A DNA stretch of 64,000 nucleotides from Congeria kusceri (lineage: Eukaryota > Mollusca > Bivalvia > Myida > Dreissenidae), in the NCBI GenBank assembly GCA_027627225.1, contig CM051032.1:64273137-64337136 (forward strand), written 5' to 3'. Both the position numbers and the translations under genes were made by a program. The notes beneath the pieces are model-generated. The model worked only from the letters and a program-made list of their open reading frames with translations. It ran no database searches and had not been told where the DNA came from. Below are positions 58,451 to 64,000 of the stretch, one piece after another (the first letter of the stretch is position 1; each line of letters opens with the position of its first letter).

Positions 58451-60894
58451 TATAATATACTAATTCCAATCCTTATGTTATTTAATGTAAAAGCGATAAA
58501 TTTAACCAAAAAAACATGCAACATTTTGCACATAGGGACCCTCATAACCATACCTTTTCTTAAAGAGCATTCTAAGCTGAATTGATTTAAGCAATAAAAA
58601 GGGTATGTCGTGTGTTATGTAAGAAAGAACTCGACACTAAACAAAGTTGTTAGTTTTATCACCATCATTTTAGCGGCTACTTTCTAGTTGAATGTAACCC
58701 GCCTCAGCGCAAGTGTCATACTGTAGTCTCCAATCTTAAAACATATCAGTGATTTATTTGTGCATACCAATGCTTACCCTACCAACATATCCAAAAAAAG
58801 AATATTAAAGCAAGTGTCTAAACCTAAAAACATGTCTTCGAGTTAAACTTGTTGATTTATTTAGAAAGTGCAGCCTACATCTCTTATTTATTTAGTGTAT
58901 TGTGACCTAGGAGACAACTTAAAGTTTTGATATCCTGAAAAAAAACACCAATTCTACATAATTATTTACATATTTCTAATGTGCATGCAAAATTTCAGAC
59001 CGATCCACAAAGTAGAAATGCTTGAACACGCATTTGAGAATGATGCCTGATAAGCAATCTGGCTTGCGTTTTCAGTGCTTTGATTATATGGGGTGCCTGA
59101 GTCAAATTGTGTACTTAATTCATAGAAATCAGTCAAAATACTAGAATATGTTTACATACATTAATGCAATAGAGATAAATATTGTATAAAACGTGTTCAA
59201 TTTTGGTTTTAGTATGATTTAGTGTGCTGCAAGATCCACAAGACGGGTGTCCGTACTTTTTTTCTTTTTTTTACTTGAAAAAGCGGTTTTCGATGTAAAA
59301 ATCGTAATGCACATTAAAATCATGATATTTATCGCATGTTTTCCATGAAACTTATTACTGCCAATAAAACCACACAGTAACATGGTGATTTTATGTACAC
59401 ATTGTCCCTTTTGTGCCGCTCCCTGTTTTGTGTTTAGGTTGCAATATACTAATTCCAATCCTTATGTAATTTAATGTAAAAGCGATAACTTTAACCAAAA
59501 ATAAATGCAACATTTTGCACATAGGGACCCTCATACCCATACCTTTTCTTAAAGAGCATTCTAAGCTGAAATGATTTAAGCAATAAAAAGGGTATGTCAT
59601 GTGTTATGTAAGAAAGAACTCGACACTAAACAAAGTTGACTGTTGTATCACCATCGTTTAGCGGCTACTTTCTAGTTGAATGTAACCCGCCTCAGCGCAA
59701 GTGTCATACTGTAGTCTCCAATCTGAAAACATATCAGTTATTTATTTGTGCATACCAATACTTACCCTACCAACATCTCCAAAAAAGAATATCAAAGCAA
59801 TTGTCTAAACCTAAAAACATGTCTTCGAGTTAAACGTATTGATTTATTTAGAGAGTACAGCCCTACATCTCTTATTTATTTAGTGTATTGTGACCTAGAA
59901 GACAACTTAAAGTTTTGATATCGCGAAAAAAAGAACAATTCTACATCATTATTAACATATTCCTAATGTGCATGCAAAATTTCAGACCGATCCACAAAGT
60001 AGAAATGCTTGAAAACGCATTTGAGAATGATGCCTGATAAGCAATCTGGCTTGCGTTTCCAGTGCTTTGATTATATGGGGTGCCTGAGTCAAATTGTGTA
60101 TTAAATTCATATAAATCAGTCAAAATACTAACATATATTAACATACTTTAATGCAATAGAGATAAATATTGTATAAAACGTGTTCATTTTTGGTTTTAGC
60201 ATGATTTGGTTTGCTGCAAGATCCACAAGACGGGTGTCCGTACTTTTTTTCTTTCTTTTTTTTACTTGAAAAAGCGGTTTTCGATGTGAAAATCGTAATG
60301 CACATTAAAATCATGATATTTATCGCATGTTTTCCATGAAACTTATTACAGCCAATAAAACCACACAGTAACATGGTGATTTTATGTACACATTGCCCCT
60401 TTAGTGCAGCTCCCTGTTTTGTGTTTAGGTTACAATATACTAATTCCAATCCTTATGTAATTTAATGTAAAAGCGATAACTTTAACCAAAAATAAATGCA
60501 TTATTTTGCACATAGGGACCCTCATAACCATACCTTTTCTTAAGGAGCATTCTAAGCTGAATTGATTTAAGCAATAAAAAGGGTATGTCATGTGTTATGT
60601 TAGAAAGAACTCGACACCAAACAAAGTTGTTAGTTTTATCACCATCGTCTTAGCGGCTACTTTCTAGTTGAATGTAACCCGCCTCAGCGCAAGTGTCATA
60701 CTGTAGTCTCCAATCTTAAAACATATCAGTGATTTATTTGTGCATACCAATGCTTACCCTACCAACATCTCCAAAAAAGAATATCAAAGCAAGTGTCTAA
60801 ACCTAAAAACATGTCTTCGAGTTAAACTTGTTGATTTATTTAGAGAGTACAGCCCTACTTCTCTTACTTATTTAGTGTATTGTGACCTAGAAAA
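58451..60894. repeat. 990-bp tandem duplication, about 2.5 units
   Basis: The unit beginning AATATACTAATTCCAATCCT starts at 58454, 59443 and 60434 (spacings 989 and 991). The third unit breaks off after GTATTGTGACCTAGA at about 60894. The units differ by scattered substitutions and small indels. Short frames inside (59219-59458 and 60138-60449, minus) are repeated because the DNA is, and have no coding signature. Confidence 0.97.
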
Positions 60895-61007
60895 GCATTA
60901 TGTTTCTGTCACATATTCCTTTTACTCCAGGCTAGACTATAGAATGGGTCCACAGCAGTTATTGTCAGATGTTGAAAAAATGTCTTGTCTACTTGTACAT
61001 GATTACA
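60895..61007. other. Junction after the tandem array
   Basis: No feature recognised. Confidence 0.4.
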
Positions 61008-61430
61008 ATTATGATGTTGATGATGATGATGATGATGATGATGATGTTGGTGGTGGTGGTGATTGCAATGATGATAATGTTGATGTTTAGAACGATGATG
61101 ATTATAATATTGCTGTTGTTGCTGCTGCTTATTTTGCTGCTGCTGATGATGATGATCATCGCATCACGATTATGATAATGATGATTATGATGCTGCTGCT
61201 AATGATGATATGATTATGATGATGATGATGACGATGATGATGACGATGATAATATGACGATGAAGATGATGATGATAATGAAAATGACGATGATGATAAT
61301 GATAATGATGGTGATGATGATGATGATGGTGATGATGATTAGGATTAGGATGATGATGGTTATGATGCTGATGATGATTATGTTATGATGATGACGATAA
61401 TGATGCTGATGATGATGATGTCCTTGGGGA
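61008..61430. repeat. GAT/GCT-type microsatellite
   Basis: ~420 bases of GATGAT, GGTGGT, TGCTGC and GACGAT blocks. Confidence 0.95.
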
Positions 61431-62390
61431 CTGTGGATCGCCCTCGACTCCCGACATCACGTCATAGTGTAATTTAACCTTCACAATCAGATAGATGTAC
61501 GCGTTTCGTAAAAGCACAAACAAAACATCCGTTTTTCAAGCGCTATTGTTATGGTTTGTTCAGATATGATTATAATCACGTCAAGTGTTTGCATGGATTG
61601 CGGTTAAGGCCACATAGCATACCGGGTTAAAATGGGTCAATGTTTTATAAACGTTAACTGTTTACATTGTGTCTGTTATATCTATGGAAAACCGATACCA
61701 TACTTATATATGGATAGCCGTACGTATATGTGTGGATATGAAAAGAGTTATAGATAAACCTGAGTGTTCTGCGAAAACTAATGAGGAAAAGTAATATTTG
61801 TAATTATATGATTTGCGTTATTTTAACTCATATACTTGCGTTATATCATTTAGTAGTGTAACTGAAATATGTTGTCTGGCGCTAAGGCAATAATATTACT
61901 TGATTATGTTAAAGAAATTTGATTCAGCAGTTTCACCAGATATTTTTGCAGTAAACAATGGTAAAATATATAGTTTATACGGATTTTAAGAGTCCTCGTC
62001 ATTTTTCACCGAATCCATGTATTAAAAAAAACCATATGGTTCAATTTAGCGGATATATCTGTAGAGTGAAATCATTTCTTATAACTGTATGAACCATGTT
62101 AACATATACATGAAGACATACTGATACTGGTTTTTGTTAATTTAAAATTCGGTTATAGTTATGTGTTAAAGCTTTATGTAAGAACATATTAATATTAATC
62201 AGCTGTCACGTAGAATGAAGTTGGTCTCACGATATGGCTATGTTTGGCTTATTTACTCACTTTCTTTTTTAAAAGATTTATCGTATTTGTCAAAACATAC
62301 TAGTCCGTTATTTGTCATAACATTTACGAAGCGTTAAAAGTGTATCGTCTCTTTTTTTGCAAACCTGTTTGGTTTTGTACAGTACAATTA
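61431..62390. other. Unassigned AT-rich DNA
   Basis: No gene recognised. Confidence 0.4.
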
Positions 62391-62624
62391 GGCCAAAAAA
62401 AAGTTCCGTTTCTGGTCTCCTGCCCCCAAAAATAAGGGTCGGTAAGGCAGCGATTTTATTATATTTTTTTATGATGGGAGAATGGTTTATGTTGTACACG
62501 GTAACAGTCTTTTTCAGTCTTTATTATTTTTGGACCAAAATATGCAGGGTCGGCAGCAAAAGTAAAGGGTCGGTCGGGAGACCAGAAACGGGAATTTTTT
62601 TTGGGGGGAGGGGGGGGGGGGGCC
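62391..62624. mobile_element. PIF/Harbinger-like MITE
   Basis: The left end GGCCAAAAAAAAGTTCCGTT and TCTGGTCTCC, AAGGGTCGG are mirrored on the right by AAGGGTCGGTCGGGAGACCA, GAAACGGGAA, an A/T and G run, and GGCC. TTA flanks both sides (62388-62390; 62625-62627), matching the 3-bp target duplication of PIF/Harbinger elements. Non-coding, 234 bases. Confidence 0.72.
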
Positions 62625-62787
62625 TTATAAGTGATTCGTGTCATTGTTTTACCTAAGTGATTCTTTTTAACTTTAAACTAAACTTTAAAAACAGTATGGA
62701 CTTCAAAGTTATAAGCGACTGCTGTTTAAAATTCATCGGATTTCATAGGATTTATTTTTTTGGCAACCGTGAACTATTTGGTTTGAA

Positions 62788-62917
62788 GTGTCTGAGTATG
62801 TTTATGGTTATGCGTGTCTGAGTATGTTTATGGTTATGCGTGTCTGAGTATGTTTATGGTTATGCGTGTCTGAGTATGTTTATGGTTATGCGTGTCTGAG
62901 TATGTTTATGGTTATGC
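62788..62917. repeat. 26-bp minisatellite, exactly 5 units
   Basis: GTGTCTGAGTATGTTTATGG with TTATGC, five identical units over 130 bases; no variant base seen. Confidence 0.98.
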
Positions 62918-63329
62918 GAACATCGCAAGAATGAAGCAGTTAAAATGTAAATAAAAATATTTAACTTATATTATACTATATAAGTAAAAATTCGAAAAGT
63001 CCGAAATTGCACAAGTCATATACATGGTCTTCATAAAGGAACACATTCACAGTTGACAACTGACAATTTTCAACAACTGTGTCACAGATTCCAAAACGGA
63101 AAGTGCATTATATTATACACTGAAATAATTAATGACTTTTCACAAAAGCTGGGCTGAAAATATATTTGCAAAATATCAAACTATTTTTAATTGTAAAATA
63201 ATATTTAAGGGGAGAAAACCCCCATATGTTTTCAACACGGATGAGTCATTTAGAGTGACCACCCTTTGCCCTTTTTTTACCTCCTGTCGTCTGCAAGCAA
63301 TGTCAGAAATGAATGCATTTGAAATAAAT
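62918..63329. other. Unassigned AT-rich DNA
   Basis: No feature recognised. Confidence 0.4.
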
Positions 63330-63513
63330 GGCTAATCCAGGACGGCACTTTCCGCCTTCAGTGGATTTATGTTTTGAATATACTTCATTGAAACAGAAAA
63401 TACCATAAAAATGGAAAGTGCCGTCCTAGATTTATCTGTGTGGACTGCACAGGCTGATCCGGGACGACACTTTACGCACATGCAGTAAGCCCGGTTTTCC
63501 CACGACACGCCCC
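63330..63513. mobile_element. Palindromic short element, right two thirds
   Basis: Starts inside the left arm (GGCTAATCCAGGACGGCACT), passes the centre and runs to the right end CACGACACGCCCC. Confidence 0.9.
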
Positions 63514-63796
63514 ATTTAGATACTTCTCTTCCTACTGTGTATAGAGATTTTATTCTTAAGTTATTGAGAAAGGAAATTGAACTCTTGAATTGAATTTTTT
63601 GTAATAAATACATTATATAACTATTTTCATTGAGATAAAAATCTGCGAAGATAAGTCCCTTTAAAAGGGTTTTATTCAAATAAGTTTGCATTTTTTGTAT
63701 GCCAGTAAGTGTCTTTACTTGATATATTTACATGTAAGCATTGGAACTCGTGTATAATAACAAGAAAATGATAAAAAAGAAAAGAAAAAAAAAGTT
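63514..63796. other. Short unassigned stretch
   Basis: Contains the A-rich tract at 63775-63793, which on the minus strand is a T-run after the tRNA-like sequence. Confidence 0.4.
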
Positions 63797-63868
63797 GCTT
63801 ACACCGGGATTCGAACCCCTGACCTCTGGATGCAAAGGTTATCGCCTTAATCACTCGGCCACTCCGAT
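63797..63868 (-). pseudogene. tRNA-like sequence with pol III T-run
   Basis: On the minus strand TGGCCGAGTGATTAAGGC is an excellent A box of the Leu/Ser type, and GGGGTTCGAATCCC is an excellent T arm with B box. The anticodon arm is poor and the acceptor ends (ATCGGAG and TGTAAGC) do not pair, and there is no long variable arm. T9 follows within ten bases. It could be a tRNA pseudogene or the head of a SINE, and is probably still transcribable by pol III. Confidence 0.6.
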
Positions 63869-64000
63869 TATGTATATTTTAACACTGAATTGTTTACTTT
63901 ATAATAATAGTGATCCACGTGTTGTCAACGATTTTAACGAGAATAACAGAATAATCACTCCAAATTATTATATCGTTGAGAGTTACAAACGCTTTATAAT

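Noticed and set aside
59219..60449. Two similar minus-strand frames (79 and 103 codons) that seemed conserved
   Set aside because: They are similar because the DNA is a 990-bp tandem duplication; differences do not spare the frame.
63797..63868. Functional tRNA gene on the minus strand
   Set aside because: A and B boxes are good but the acceptor and anticodon stems do not form; no long variable arm as Leu or Ser would need.

Overview
The window is intergenic DNA from an animal genome, most likely a bivalve mollusc and quite possibly a dreissenid mussel. It is AT-rich, almost free of host coding sequence, and packed with non-LTR and LTR retrotransposons, short hairpin elements, minisatellites and microsatellites. 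Two things point to a bivalve: elements built from a CCGT-type microsatellite plus 145-175 bp core repeats (the architecture of bivalve 'pearl' elements), and eight copies of a palindromic short element (core GTCCGCACAGGCTAATCC) that I associate from memory with Dreissena. The species call is inference.

Layout. 1-905 is the endonuclease part of an L1/Tx1-like LINE, cut off at a short inverted-repeat element. 2288-4600 holds small repeats, a foldback element whose arms are arrays of CACGTGCGCACGTG-like palindromes (3114-3553) and a pearl-like element. 5030-10560 is a near full-length but frameshifted LINE with ORF1 and ORF2. 11106-13018 is a 1.9-kb non-autonomous DNA transposon with 26-bp terminal inverted repeats and an 8-bp target duplication. 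14980-15322 (minus) is the only good candidate for a host gene: a terminal exon with an acceptor site, a four-cysteine segment, a Ser/Thr/Asn-rich linker and a hydrophobic C-terminus.

18185-23943 is a nest: an RTE-like LINE 3' end (minus) lies next to a decayed hAT transposase C-terminus, which is split by a young Ty3/Gypsy element (19188-23898, LTRs nearly identical, target duplication TGGTT). 26494-27150 is a 141-bp minisatellite joined to a second LINE (27155-29529). From 29.5 kb on there are hairpin elements, some carrying CRE-like TGACGTCA octamers, a 20-bp array (32451-32960), a 24-bp array of 37 units (37607-38494), an (AT)n block inside a longer palindrome, a TAG microsatellite running into a 200-N gap, a 25/26-bp array with a 51-bp higher-order region (51.1-52.6 kb), a 990-bp tandem duplication (58451-60894) and GAT-type microsatellites.

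The genes do not form a pathway. What links the sequence is transposition, nested insertion and tandem amplification. All autonomous-type elements carry stops or frameshifts in this assembly, the Gypsy copy being closest to intact. Many stretches between repeats hold nothing I can recognise and are listed as such.
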